From Scytalidium lignicola (taxonomy: Eukaryota; Ascomycota; Leotiomycetes), in assembly GCA_002812745.2 (NCBI GenBank), contig NCSJ02000121.1, positions 1-64,000 on the forward strand: a DNA stretch of 64,000 bases. The letters run 5' to 3'. The position numbers and the translations under genes are program-made. Numbering within the stretch: position 1 is the first letter of the stretch; each line of letters begins with the position of its first letter. Of this stretch, positions 12,170 through 25,238 are shown one piece after another. The notes beneath the pieces were generated by a model. The model saw only the letters and a list, made by a program, of their open reading frames with translations. It had not been told where the DNA came from and ran no database searches.

Positions 12170-12971
12170 CTATCCTGTGCTTCCAAACCCACCAGCACCT
12201 CTAACAGTTTCGACCAATTCTTGCACCTCCACCACCTCAGGGGTATAAATCCTCTCTAGAACCAACTGCGCAATACGATCACCTTCTTTTATTTCAAAGT
12301 CCGTCTCTGCGTGGTTGAATAGCAAGACTTTGACTGGACCCCGATAATCGGCATCTATCACGCCCGCACCAGTATCAATGTGGTGCTTTGATGCGAGACC
12401 TGAGCGTGGTGCAATGCGACCATCTGTAGAGAAGAAATATATTAATTATAGAGCTCAATCAAGTCAAAAAGCTAGAGAGGTAGCGGTATACAAGGAAAAA
12501 GAATATTGTAAGGCACATAATTTCGTGTAATTAGTAGCAAAATTAAAACACTAATGTAGAAATCCAAAGAATTGGACCCATGAGCAAAGAGCAGCTGCAC
12601 TTACAAGTCCCATCTGGAACAGCCATGCTGATATCGGTATCAACTAGCACCTTGCCCCTCGCAGGCACGATTGTGTCCTTTGAAGCATAAATATCATATC
12701 CTGCCGCAAATTCACTGCCTCTTGTAGGTAGCTTCGCTTTATCAGACAACTTCTTGATCAACAATGGCGGCGGGGAATCCACAGCCTTCGTGAGGGTTTC
12801 AGCTGTAGCCATCGTGCTTGTTGATGGGGTTTCGCTGGTATTGGGAGGTATGGTAGTGGCGTCAAGTTTCTGACGCTTGGGTAGAGGTGATGATAGAGGC
12901 GATGTTGCAGACATTGGTCTACTTGTTCGAGGAATTGAGGGGTGTGTAGCGTTGTTGGTTCCAAATTCCAA
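12170..12971 (-). CDS. DUT1: dUTP diphosphatase (dUTPase)
   Basis: Hydrolyses dUTP to dUMP and pyrophosphate, keeping uracil out of DNA and supplying dTMP synthesis. Two exons, 12971-12605 and 12423-12170, are joined at a split Tyr codon and give 206 aa. The trimeric dUTPase motifs appear in order: AAGYDIYAS (about 90), the junction segment ending [36 protein letters not shown] and the C-terminal Phe arm GAGGFGSTG. The core is about 140 residues. The first 60 form a Ser/Thr/Pro-rich extension with a PKRQKLD stretch resembling a nuclear localisation signal. A second Met at residue 20 is an alternative start. ACGCG elements lie 37-50 bp upstream of the start. Confidence 0.95.
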
Positions 12972-13457
12972 GTGGACTATTTGGAGGGGCGGTGAGGCTT
13001 TTGGGAGACGCGAACCGCGTTTGACCGCGACTGTAGCTTTTAACTACTTTAACTACCCGCATCTTATTTGAGGGCTGGAACCTAAAATACTGTACCGTAC
13101 CATGAATCTAAAATGCTAGATATTACTATTACTTCTTATCAAGATCAATAATTAGCAATAATCGGGTTCGATATATTTCATTAAGTCACTCTTCATGACC
13201 ATCTAAACAGATTGCTATGAAGTCTCCACCCGCAGCTCTCTAAACTCTGCTCAATGGGTTTTATATACCATTTTTATACAAGAAGGAATAAGTCTACCAT
13301 TTTATTTCTCTTCATTCTCTCCTTTTTTTCTTCTACACTAGGGCTGAGATTGTATCCTTATTTGCTCTAGTCTTGGAAAGAAGGGAGGTATCAAAGTTTC
13401 AAGTGAGACTGCACTTCAGCTCTCTCTCTGATCACATCGAATGCAAAATAATCAAAT
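12972..13457. other. intergenic, dUTPase promoter side
   Basis: Contains the presumed promoter of the leftward dUTPase gene, GTAC motifs near 13090-13100 and AT-rich sequence leading to the 3' end of the rhodopsin-like gene. No other coding potential was seen. Confidence 0.5.
13008..13020. promoter_or_regulatory. paired ACGCG elements before dUTPase
   Basis: ACGCG at 13008-13012 on the + strand and its reverse complement CGCGT at 13016-13020 lie just upstream of the dUTPase start at 12971. They match the MCB core recognised by MBF-type factors, which control dUTPase genes in yeasts. The pair is close to the start codon, so either the leader is short or the match is by chance. Confidence 0.4.
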
Positions 13458-14914
13458 TTAAACATGACTCTCAATTCTAGCTATCATATTTGGTCTTGAT
13501 ATTGTCGTAGAGGGATTATTTTCAAAAGAGTTCGCATCTCTATTTTCCATATGCCTGCTATCCCCAATGTCGGATCCCTCAACTTCACTTGACCTCGGAG
13601 ATCTAGCTAGAGTTTGTCTTGGGTATTCTAGAGGATGGGCATTCATCGTGTTTCTATTAATTTCGGGGACATCATCTTCCGGATGAAAGGAACAAACCTC
13701 ATCAAAAGCGTGATGAGGTCGCTTCCGTGAGTGTATGTGTAAGATTTGTGAAACATGCGATGGTTGTCTGTTAGCTGGCAGATCAGCTCGATTAGCAGGC
13801 ATTTTCTTCTTGGCATCAAAACATCCCCGAAGAAATGGGCGTAGTGTGAATGAGGAGGCAGCCATTATGCCAAACGCCGCCTCAATTGCTGACCAAAGAC
13901 CTACATCCCTGAAAATTATCATGTCAGTGAAGCAAAACGTGACCATAGTAGCTAAGGTATTATCTCACGCAGTTGCATGGAGGAAGCTCTTGTTGATATG
14001 AATAACCCTGATATAGGGTATACGGATTATAGTAGCAACCCCAGCACTGTTAGAGATAAAATGTCAGCACATACTACTTAGGATGATTGAGGCTATTATA
14101 GTCGTTGGCTTACAAAATGGTTGTAGCAAGGATAGCCACAATGGACCACTTCTCCCGTTTTCTCATCCGCATACGGGCAATCATCAGAATGGGTAATCCT
14201 CCGAGCACAAAATCCGCGCAGGCTGAGATCACTGAATGACCAAATGTAAACCTTGGCACAATGACTTTATCAATGCAATGACCATGCCTCACTTCACTAG
14301 TATACCGATTCCAGAAATGGCTTACTGGTTTGCATTGAAACGCCAATATGAAGAAAAAGATTGTTGAATAAATAGTGATAATGGCAATGGTTGCATATAA
14401 AATCCTCCTCTGGTATGGAGTAAAGCAGATAGGGACGAGGAAGACTGCTATTGACAGTCGCACAGACAATGTTGTGAGGTCGTAAAGAAGTTCACAAAGC
14501 CACCATGTGAATAGCGCCCTAGGTGCCTTCGAGGGAGTAATATCTTGAACAGGGCCACCAGTCCCAGCAGCTATCCCGATGAATGCTGTGACTAGATAGG
14601 CAGTGAACGAAAGCTTCGAATATGTCAGCCTTGTAAGAATAGGATATCTTGAACAGGAGAGTTATATAGCCAAATCATGGCTGTGAAACTGCATTATGAT
14701 CTGGTACTTACCTGCGATAACAACAGTAGGGAGTCATCACATCGCCAGGTCTTGGTAATAAACAGCCTCGTACAGACTCTTTGGGAGAAGAGAACCCATG
14801 TCAAAGTGAGCAAGACAACAGCTATATTATCTAAAATACATATTATCAGCAGCAAAGTGCATCAGTAAAATCAGACCACAACTTACTCAGTTGAGGACCT
14901 CTATCTTCCACCAT
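13458..14914 (-). CDS. rhodopsin-domain (Pth11/SAT4-like) membrane protein
   Basis: Five exons (14914-14887, 14830-14712, 14613-14114, 14046-13969 and 13908-13458) join in frame to 391 aa. About seven hydrophobic segments are visible, ending with a GLWSAIEAAFGIMAASSFTL helix followed by PFLRG and a polar cytoplasmic tail of about 120 residues. Family features include the FQCKPVSHFW loop, a Cys 20 residues later (HCID) and LPILMI before a basic RMRMRKRE loop. This is the large fungal-specific integral membrane family that includes Pth11-type receptors; ligand and signalling role cannot be told from sequence. The exon 3 acceptor was taken after TTCGAAG (branch site CTGAC) because it is the only nearby site that keeps frame. 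Confidence 0.8.
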
Positions 14915-15508
14915 TTGGCCACGAGTCTTGTGGCATTTCTGCTAGTATCACCAGGACTCAAGAACAAGATGAGTTCCAAACACAGGATGCATCGAGAGTG
15001 ATTTAACTCCACAAATTAATGTTAGTAGGAAGTCTCTGCACAAGTTCTGGCCTCCTTCTAAGATGCACTAACGAATTAGGTGTGCTGCTCCCCCATATAA
15101 ATAAGCTCATCTCCACGGTTCGTCCCGTATGTACTATGACGAAAGCTTGACGTACCACGAACCTGGAACCACTCCCAACGCAACTAGAGCAATTAGTTGG
15201 TGCAGGGTATTAGAATTCATAAAGAAGCAATGTGATGTATAATCTACTACAAGTTGGAAGCAATAGATCCATAGACTTGAAAAGTAATTTTTCATAAATA
15301 CTTTTTGTATTGTAAACTCTAACCTCAATCTTTCCATTACAACGACCGGTATATACAGATATGAAACAAACTTATAATCCAACGTACAACTATGCTGAAG
15401 TTTTTAATGCATCCCTGAGAAATGTACTCAACTGACTAACGCTAAATCCACAAAAGCAAAGGGAAAAAGAGAGGATCTAGTCGTTCTCCACACGAGCCCT
15501 TCATATTC
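14915..15508. other. intergenic
   Basis: AT-rich. It lies between the 5' end of the rhodopsin-like gene and the 3' end of the TRP-like gene. No supported feature was seen. Confidence 0.5.
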
Positions 15509-17907
15509 CTAGTATGGAACACCTCTATACCCACCCTGCCCTTGACCTAGCAATGGCTGGGTTAATGGCTCATTACCAAGCGGTGCCGCCGCAGAAACCA
15601 AGTCCTCTGTACTTCCATTTTTCAGACCTGGCCGTTGAGGGAAAGGACTTTGTGAAGGCTTGAACGAATTTAAAGACGCAGCGCCTGAGTACGGGTTAGC
15701 AGGCTCATGAATGCTAAATTCACCAGTGCTATAGTTCCTGCCGTGACCGTGCTTTTCTGCTCCATAATAAGAGGTAGACATCGAAGATTTGGAAGGCCCC
15801 ATGAGCAACGAATCCCGGGCATCAAGCGGAGTGAGAACATCCAAGTCCCGATTCATCTTCTCTGCTTCCTTACGTCTCTTCCGGTGAGGATTCATTTTGC
15901 AGAAGCTGATGATTGCGTTTGCAACAATCAAAAGTGCCAANGCACCCGATAGAGCAGATTGGACAGCGATGAGCACAACACCAGTGACAGTTTTAGTTGT
16001 TTGTGATATGCCAAGCTCCTCGACGAAGACTAAGATGCAGATCACACTGAGAGCTCGGACAACTTGGATGAAGATGTTAATTACGTTTCCAGATTTGCGC
16101 TCGTACGGGCGGTTCCATATTAGGAGAAGGAGCACTGCAAAGATAATGATGTTAGAACGTCAAAGATAACAACAAGTATGCAACAGGACTTACTCAAACA
16201 CTCAATAACCAACTGAGAAATGGTTTGTGCAAGGCCATGTCCATCTGCAGCAGCTAGCACTGCACCCTTAGCGCCCATGTAGATTATGGCAGGGACAAAA
16301 ATCCACCAATAGTCTTTCTTGTAAGCATCATAGAAGAGGCTATACTTCATCCAGTTTTCCTTGTTTTGGTACAAACCCGATGTATCTCCTTCGGTTTTCT
16401 TTAGGAAACGCGCAACAGACCAAATCTTGTAGGCAAAGAAGACGAGAACACCGGTGAACAGAGCGAGAGAGACGGCAGCCAATAACTGGGCTGCCCAAGA
16501 ATCACCATGAGTAAACTGGAAGATGCTGTATAGGACCCAAACACTATATAGGACGAGGATCAAGCTGACAATTGTACGAGCCATTGTTGCCCAATAATGG
16601 TTCCGGACACCAGTAAGACTTTTTGGTAATGTACCAAACATTGCCCATGCTTCTAGGATGAGTTTCAGGAGAAGCACTCCAACTACGATGGCAGCTATGA
16701 CGATGGCAAAAATGAGGAGGACTGTCATGAACGTGTTGGCTGCTGGGACGCTGAGTTGTTCCACATAGGCCTGAATACCCGAGACGGCGGTCTGGACCTT
16801 GGCTTCCGGAGATGAGTCTTGAGCATCAGGTGCAGTGGTGTTGACATTTGTTACGACATCTCGTGCTAATATGTCCGCAATGCTTGCAAGCGATCTCCGA
16901 AATGCAGAGGAGGATGTGGATTGTGAGGAGCCATCGCTGTAGACGAGGGTGGAGTTTTGCAAGAAAGCGAAACTATCGTCTGTCAGGTTTCCTCCGGTGG
17001 AAGCCCGAAAGTTATCAATAGACTCCTGCATCGCGGTCCAAGGAATAATGCCCGTGGAAAATCCAAAATTCTTGGCAAAGTTCCTGTAGACGGGAGGATA
17101 ATTGACCGACATCATCCCATTTATCGCCATGCCCTGAAACCAACCGAAGACTTCCACGAACGAGGGGCTCAATGTTCCCGCTCCAGCTGTACTTCCACCA
17201 GCACCGCCACCTGCTACTGCGGCGCTCAGGGTCGACACACCAGATGCAACTAGAGCAGCTCCAGCAATTCCTGCTGAGACGTATGAGACGACCGGTAAGT
17301 TGACAGTCTTGCCATTGGAGACATCTGATGTGATACAGGCAACATCTGCTCCAGTATCCAAGGCTTTAAGTTGTATGGTTGCTTGGGCTGCAATATCTGG
17401 GACGGAGAATGCAATTGACGGAATCTGGGAGGCAAATTGGGGAGGAATGGCCTGGCTACCACTTGCTGAGAAAAATCCTTGTGGAACTGCATAGAACGTT
17501 AGCAATTTCTCACAGATTTCACGTCAAACAACTTGCAAGCTCCGAAGAACCACCTTCCACCCACATAACCTCGGGTCGGTGTGAGTGACTAAAGACATAC
17601 CTGGGCATAGCTGAGAAACAAAGGTACCTGCATCACACGGGTTGAAGCTTCTCTGGTACACCTGAGATCCATACGCCGTGACGTTCAACTGAGCCGTCAC
17701 ATTTTGGACCTGGGTGCTGGTGCCGGCAACATTGAACAAAACGGTCTTGTTATCATTGTTGTACACCACATTCACATTCTGAACTGTAATCGTGGAGCCC
17801 TCAAGACATGAACTGAAGCCGTTCGTCTGCAATACCTGATCCGCGAGAACCCTGGCCGGCAGCGTTCCGAGTAAGAGTAACGAAAGCGCTGAAGTTGGTC
17901 GTAACAT
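15509..17907 (-). CDS. ML/TRP-like membrane protein, Flc family
   Basis: Three exons, 17907-17601, 17486-16194 and 16134-15509, give 741 aa. A signal peptide ends near ARVLA (about 22). It is followed by a luminal ML-like domain with paired Cys (SSCLEG, NPCDAG, LCP, VACITS) and then about nine membrane segments of the TRP-like domain. The C-terminal cytosolic tail (about 190 residues) is Ser-rich. Family members (yeast Flc1-3, fission yeast Pkd2) act in FAD transport into the ER or in calcium handling and wall integrity; which applies here is not decided by the sequence. One unresolved base (15941) falls in a membrane segment without breaking the frame. Confidence 0.88.
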
Positions 17908-19684
17908 CGTGTTGGGTATGATATGAGTGAAATCCCGTTGTGGGAGTGAGCCCTTCTATAAACAGGGACTTCGGGCCTTAATTATTACTTTTTTTTTTCC
18001 TTCTCTTGCTGCTCCTTTCTTTATGCCAAATGCATTCTTCGAAAACGAATTTCCGTGTGTATATCTGTGTATACGGCCGAGTAGAGATCGAGGTCGAGAG
18101 AGAGCGAAGAGCAATGAAAGCAAAGAGCTGGACAAGAGGGCCTAGGATCTACCTGGAAAGAAGTGAAAACTGAGGAACTGGAATCCTTGAAGAGTCGTCT
18201 GCTGTCGAAGCAGATACGAAGAACTGGACAGGGGAGAGAGGGAGGGAGAGAGACAAACGAGTTGAACGATGGACAGCAGCAAAAAGAGTAGATAAAGAGT
18301 TGGAAGAGGAGACACCCCTCTTTCAGAAAACGCACAGGATGCTAAAACAAAACAAACTAGACACAGGAGATGGGAAATGGAGCAAAAATGAGTGTGTGTT
18401 CTGGAAGATACCCGCCAGGAGAAAGTCGTCTGCCAGCAAAGACGACCATAGGGAAGGGAACGAGGGATCGACCAGTGGATGCCTCCAAGGGTCCAGAACG
18501 GCAAGAGCTCTGACGGGGGGGACATTTTGGGCGCCAGGATGCGAATCCACTCGAAACGCTGGTCCGTTGAAAGTCCGGCCACTGGATCAACGGTCAAGCC
18601 CCCTAGGGTACAGAGGTACTTGTGTACCTGCGCCCCAAGCCACTTGCCGTTGCTGGGGAGCTCCAGCACGCGCTGTCATTGGTCCAGTTGAAGTCTGCCA
18701 CGCGCTGCAGTGGTTCGGACGGTCTTCAGCCACTGAAACTTAAAACAGACGCGAAACGAGGGAGAAAGCGCTGGATGCGATGAACACTTGACAGCCAATG
18801 GATTGCTGACCAAAGAATCTCCTTGCATCGTTACTGTACAGTATTTTCTTCCACATCAGCAGAGAGTCCGTCACTGTCACTGTCACTATCATGATCACGG
18901 TTAATGGTGGCCACTGCTCTGCCTGGCTCGCGCTGGAGAGAAGTAATAATGAGATGGCAAGTGGGCGATGGGCTAATTACGGAGAAAGGCGTCAGACGGC
19001 CAGCACCGCCCCGTGTTATTATTCGCACACGAGTTCTGCCCCACCCCGACTCCAGTGCCTCAGATAGACACTCTATGCTGAACTCAATTTACGAAAGCAC
19101 GCTTGTACAGTACTGAAGATTTGGGGGGAAAAAGTTGGATCAGATCATCTCATACCTTCGATGACCTCAGCTGCGTGCTGCAGTCATTCTGTGCTTATGC
19201 GCACACTCTAGAACTGGCCTTTTCCTGTACGGTACTCTATTGGATTGTCAATGTTGTAGTAAGCCTTGATTTATTAGTCCAATGTATTTTTGGCTTTGCA
19301 TATCTTGTTTGAAGCTTTATGCTGATTAACNTTTTTATGACCTCCCGTTCTTGATAATTTGGCAGTGTACTGTCCCTGGTGAGATAATCATCTATTTTGG
19401 CAAGATAGCGTAAGATATAGAGCTTATCGGCACCTATAAATAAATAAAACTTATCAGAGCCAGTGTGCTGTACGGAGTGCCGCAAGTGATTATGTATATT
19501 GATTCTGCCAGTAGTCATATGCTTGTCTCAAAGATGAAGCCATGCATGAATTCGAAAACATGTCCCATAACGCCCAGATTACCATAACCCTCTGAGTCTG
19601 CTGTCCTATATACAAATCGACATAATAGAATTAGGTATAACTGCTTTCGACCACAGGATGCTCGAGCTGTGATGCCAGTGGGCT
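17908..19684. other. intergenic, no supported gene
   Basis: Contains a CT/GA-rich stretch (about 18090-18300) that may be the leader of the leftward TRP-like gene, GTAC palindromes at 18832-18843, 19107 and 19227, and an N beside a T-run at 19331. No frame has a recognisable domain. Confidence 0.5.
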
Positions 19685-22600
19685 CTAGACTGGCATCATG
19701 CCAATANCCCCCAGATGCTCCAGAGCCCTTTGAACCAGATCCTTTGGGCTTGGCAGCATATTTTGCAAAAACATTTCCAGGCCGTGAGCTGCTATTAGCA
19801 GCCGACCTCTTGTTACCAGAAGAAGACCTCTTCTTCGTAACACCGCCTGAGCTGACTCGTCTGTTACCATAGTTTGCACCAGATCCAGATCCAGTACTCC
19901 TTCTTCCTCCACTACTCTTTCTGAAATTACCCCGGCCTTTCCCTCTCCAGCTATTTCTACCCCCTGTTGCTGCCTTTGAAGTGGATGAGCGGGCAGATTT
20001 AGTGTTCCGCTCGCTTGCTGTGCTTCGAGCAAAGGGAGCTTCGCTTTCCCTGCTACCGGAGTCATCAAAGTACTTAGACGGAATTTGGGGGTTACATAAT
20101 TGATCCTCAGCGTCCAGGTCGATCTCTTCATCTAAATCCAAGTCTGCGTCATCAATAAACGAGTCCGACCCGTACTCTTTACTATCCTCCCCATCACTAA
20201 CGAGATCGATCACATTCTGATGGTTAGGATCGATATCTCTGTCTCCCACATTCATTTCCATAGCAACATCGTAATTCGTATGGTATTCTTCAATAAGTTT
20301 GAGGAATCTATTTCCATACCGTGCAACCTTGTCACGGTCGATCCCTGAAATCTGGCTCATCGCTTTAAGCGTTGAGGTCCAGTTGATAGCCATCTCTCTG
20401 TAGTCACGTGTCGTGAATAAAGGTCTTCTGATATCTTGCTTGATCTGGATGTCTCGTTCAATCGCTTTAGCTGCTTCCACAAATTGGTGAACCATAACTT
20501 GATGCATCTCAGGCAGAGATTGCATAGAATCTGCGGTAACTGGGGGACCAAGGTGGGCAATCTGTTCACGTTGTCGTGAAAAGTTAGAAGCATCTCTAAT
20601 AGGCTCAAAGCCATCATCAGATTCTCCATCTTCGACGGTTCCTTGTTTACAACCTTTCTTTGCTAGATTTCTTCTTCGTGGGGCGGGCTGGATAGGCGAG
20701 GTAAGCATTGTAGACGGATACGGAGAATGACGACTAGCAGCAGTGACTCCAGTGCCAGATCTGCTAACGGACTGAGCTGGTTTCTTGCCCTTGTCTTTCC
20801 GAGAGACTGGCGAAGCCGATACAAGTTCATGAAGTCGAAGTGGCCGACGGCCTGAAAAAAAAATCTCTGAAGTTGAGCCCCAGCTAAAATTGTTAGATTA
20901 GTTACTTAAGGGAAAGTAGAATACGTACCTTGATATATTTTGTGGGGAAACGGCCCTCCATACGATTATCTTCAGTTAAGGCGTTCTCGGCTACCAAACG
21001 GTGAAAAATACGTTCAACTTGGCCGCGGTTTAGATCTTTAGCAGCTCCATACCCGTTCAATTTATCATGTCCTAGCTCCCTGATCTTCTTCTCGTCGACT
21101 TTACCAAGCAAGACCTTTACACAATGAAGCACGGTGACATTCTCGTTCTGGACTTCCTTGACAACTTCTATTGCAGCTCGAGCATAGTTAGTGAAGTCCA
21201 CAACTTCTCTAACGCTGTCTGAAGCGCAGTTGTCGCACGTGTGATTGCACTGCTCTTTAGTGAACTTCTCGTTAAAGTATCCAAGAATCTCCACTCTTCT
21301 ACAGTCAATTCGATTCCAACAATATTGGATCATCCTGTTGAGCATTTCTCGTTGTCTAGCCTTCTGCGATGGACTGCCTTCACTCTCATTGATGAAACGT
21401 TGAAGCATTGTCGTGTCCCCATATCCGTAATAGAGATAACAGGCAGATGGTCTTCCGTCCCGGCCCGCTCGTCCTGTTTCTTGGTAATAACCCTCAAGAC
21501 TCTTAGGAATCGTATGGTGGATTACAAATCGTACATCAGGTTTATCAATTCCCATCCCAAAGGCGATAGTAGCAACAATGACTTTCCACTGGCCGCTCTG
21601 CCACTTCTTTTGCACATTCGTTTTCTCAGAGGGCGACATTGAAGCGTGATAATAGTGAGCATCAATGTTGTACTGCTCCTTTAACTGCTGGGCTAGCTCT
21701 TCACAGCCTTTCCTCGATAACGTATAGATGATTCCAGTTTGCCCTTTATATTTATCCAAGATCAAGTTCGCCATACTCTTCAGCACTTCTTTGGTTGTAC
21801 CAATTTCTTTCTTCGATCGGACCTCGTAATATATATTAGGTCTGTTGAAGCTTTGTGTAAATATGCTTGCGGTCTTTTCCATACGAAGATTACTTAAGAC
21901 ATCCATCTGGACATTCTTCGTTGCGGTAGCTGTTAATGCCATTTTTGGGATATTTGAGAATTGTCGTAGCACTTCTCCTAAGGCTACATAATCAGGTCGG
22001 AAATCATGGCCCCATTGGCTGACACAATGGGCCTCATCTATGACGATACGGGCGAGCTTTCTCTTCTCGTGTAGACTTGTCATGATCTTCTGTATAGCCA
22101 TGCTCTTATTAAGCATTTCCGGGGTTATATAGAGTAATTCTATGAACTGCTCTGGATGGCTTTCCTGAAGCTTTGACATCACATCTCTCCGAACGTTAGC
22201 TTCTACCTCTCCATTCAAGAACGCTGCGTGGATTCGTAATTTTGAAAGATGCTCGACTTGATCAGTCATGAGACTTAATAAAGGTGATATAACAATGGTA
22301 ACTCCTTTGGTAACTCCAGATTGCACAACTGCTGGTAGTTGGTAACAAAGAGACTTTCCTCCTCCCGTTGGCATAAGAACGAAAGTATCTTTGCCTCCAA
22401 GTGTAGCATTAATAGCATCAAGTTGGTTGTGACGAAACCCACGAAGCTTAAATCGATCTTTAAGTGCCTTCATCACGTCATCAGACCAACGGTATTTGAC
22501 CATATCAGCATGTCGTGGGTCCATAGTTGTATACATAGTCTTCCCTACAGTGGTCTTCGCACGCTGCGATGGTTCAAGCATATTACCAGACACCTCAGCT

Positions 22601-25049
22601 AATACATTCCGATAGGGTTTGGGTGTTGCCGGTTTTGTGAAGGAATGTTGCTGCTCAACCTGCTGAGCTACCTGTAGTATGTCATCGTCATCATCAGAAT
22701 CTCCGTACCGGTCATCCTCAAATTCAACGTCGTCTGGTATTTCCATTGACTCGTTTGTATCAGCAGCAGGCTGAATATCGTCAAAGGTGGTGTCATCAAA
22801 TTCATCATATTCGTCCGTAACAGGTGTAGGATCACGACGAAAATCGGGTTGTCTTGAAGGCGAGGTGTGTATAGCCCCGATGTCATATTGTCGTTTTCGG
22901 GAAGATATATGCTCAGTTTGAGCGACCTGTCGAGTTGGGGAGAGTACAGGCCAATCAACAGGCGCAATTGAGGATTCAGGCCACCTTTCGGATTGTAAAT
23001 TAGGAGTATAGCGAGATGAAGGGAATTGTGTCTGGGGAATAACTGGTGCACTTGTTGTTATGCTTGATGCCGGCATCAATCCAAAGCTCCCTGTGCGCCT
23101 CCCCACCGACGGCGTGCCAATAGAAGTATCTATACTACATGTTCCAGCGCCAAACCCGTCATCGACGGCTCCTGACGCATGCAAAAGTTTTACAATCTCT
23201 TTTTCGACCTCCCATATAAGCTGTGTGACAGCGACATTTTGCTCCTCTTCCAGATCTGCATCAGCCCCCATAACATGCAACTTTGCTGTCTTCTGTGTAA
23301 GCTCCATCTTTTCTGCTGTCTTGTATCTGTGTATTTCAAGGCTTTGCTTTAAAGCAGCGTAAGCCTTCAACTTGTCAAGCAGTGCCGCGCGTTCTTCTTT
23401 GAGCCTTTGTGGCACGGTCTCGTTTCGGTCAAGGTATGGCATGGATTCAACAGAATTATTTGCCAACAGCTGCTCTATACGCTCTGCATATGGCTCTATC
23501 AAATTGGGATTCCTCAAGAACAGTTTTGCAAGCCTCTTATCATCCAGTAGGAGGGAATTAGAGGCTGATTGTTGACTTGACTGTTGGGACAACTTATCCT
23601 TAGGAACTTTGCGTAACCTCGTAGGCGAATCCCTGTGAAATGGAGATGGTTCATTTTCCTGCCTGAGGGTCTGCTTTTTTGATCTCAGTGGTGAAGGACT
23701 GGCCCTCGCTTCGACAGATGTATTAATATTTGTTGAAGTGGTCTCGAATTCCGGGATCTCGCTCCAGTGAATTCTACCCTTTTCCGATATACTGGGGGGT
23801 ACATCTTCTGTATGGTCTGAAATAATGCCATCATCCTCGTCGTCATCCGAATCCTTGATTATCCGGCGGGTGTAGTCCTTACGAGGAGTTCTACTGAGCT
23901 TAGTGGGGAAGACTCCTGCTATAGTTGTTGAACTATGATTTATATTGTCTCTCGAAGTTGTAGGAGGGTTTTCAGTTGCAATACCAGATCGAGTCTTAGA
24001 CCTTTGAGAGCTGCTTGGTGGCTCCCCTCCCAAAGGGAAACGGCTGACACTCTTCCTAGTTCTAGTCTCTACCCTTTTTATGGTCTCTGTAATACTGTAT
24101 TCTTCGTCCAATTCTTCGTCTGACGTTTGAGGGTCTGCTAGCTTTCTTAATCGCTTAGGAGAGCTTCCAGAGTGTTGTGAGGAGCATGCCTCAATGTTGT
24201 CGATATCTTCAAATTCTAGCAAACCAGATCTCACATCATTCACCCCCAGTGGCTGGTTTCCATTTGTCGTGATCTGCCCGATTTGTGGTCCCGTAGGAGT
24301 ATCTTTGCTCTTCCTTTTCTTTGAGGTCCGCGTAAATGGTGTATTTTTTGAGACCGGGGTTTCCTGATATCGTACATCAGGTTTATTAACTGTTTCTTCT
24401 ATACTACTTGATTGTGAACGAGACCTCCCATGATCATCTTCACCAGTTAGGTCGACCGATTCTATATTCTCGAACTTGATTGATGTGCCCAGACGCTGAA
24501 ATTGGGGAGTTCTAGGTGTAGGAAGAGCTTTCCAGAGGATTGCGGATAATTGAGCGGTGGTTGGTTTCGCGGATGGTGTGGCTATATATCGTCAGTCAAA
24601 CATATCATCGCTTCAAATGGGGGCAATTTAAGCTAACCATTGGACTTAAGGAAGGTAACATATTCTTGATTTAAAGATGAAGGAGCTTTTGATACTGGAG
24701 TTGCTGGTTCACGCTGACTTGGTAGATCTTGTTTTTTGGGTTTGGATGAAGATGGTAACATCGACCTTTCCGTCGAGCTGCTGTGGGATTTTTTGAGAGA
24801 TTGATCCTTCCAACTAACATTCGCAAGTTCTTCGTCAACATGAACAGCTGGTGTACTTCGAAGGTTTCGAGGCGAGCTAACGCTGGCGACTTTAGTTTGC
24901 CCCTCTATACTTTCTAACATCACAATCGCATGTGTATCCTCAGCAACTGGTATTTGAGCCGTTGAATTATCCGCAGAGGCAATCCCTGGTTCACTTGCCT
25001 TGCTCGTCAGTAACCAACGGATGTGACTGTCTAGATTATGACGAGTCAT
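19685..25049 (-). CDS. SGS1: RecQ-family DNA helicase (Sgs1/BLM type)
   Basis: A 3'-5' helicase of homologous recombination and fork restart in the nucleus. Exon 1 is 25049-24638 (starts MTRHNLDSHIRWLL), exon 2 runs from 24581 to about 20925, and exon 3 from 20851 to 19685, for about 1,745 aa. Domains in order: a long acidic, Ser-rich N-terminal region, Walker A TGGGKS near 876, DEAHCVSQWGHDFRPDY near 986, motif VI QETGRAGRDGRP, the RecQ-C zinc Cys set (C.HTCDNC), an RQC winged helix and an HRDC domain in exon 3. At the second intron the best donor (AAG|GTACGT) puts exon 3 out of frame; a donor 4 bp on (C|GTATTC) restores it. An N at 19707 decides the C-terminus: read as no base it gives IGMMPV and stop at 19685; read as one base the frame runs to 19515. 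Confidence 0.92.
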
Positions 25050-25221
25050 GAGGATCTACTATCATTTCCTTCTTAGATAAACCCATTGATGGGTGTGGAA
25101 GTAGTTTAGGGAGAGCTATGATAATGCACGGCTTGTCAATGGTCTTTCGATCTAGTCGATAAGACCCGTCCTACCGCGTCGAAGCGTGTAGCGTGTAGCG
25201 AGGGGTCCTAAGCGCGACAAC

Positions 25222-25238
25222 TCACGTCATCACGTGAT
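25222..25238. promoter_or_regulatory. ACGTCA and palindromic CACGTG elements
   Basis: TCACGTCA (CRE-like) is followed directly by the 10-bp palindrome ATCACGTGAT at 25229-25238, about 180 bp upstream of the RecQ start. CACGTG is the core of bHLH sites such as those of Cbf1. A similar ATCACGTG lies at 61921. Function is inferred from motif only. Confidence 0.4.

Noticed and set aside
12972..25049. A secondary-metabolite or operon-like cluster
   Set aside because: The genes (dUTPase, receptor-like, TRP-like, helicase) have unrelated roles and each has its own promoter space; there is no backbone enzyme.
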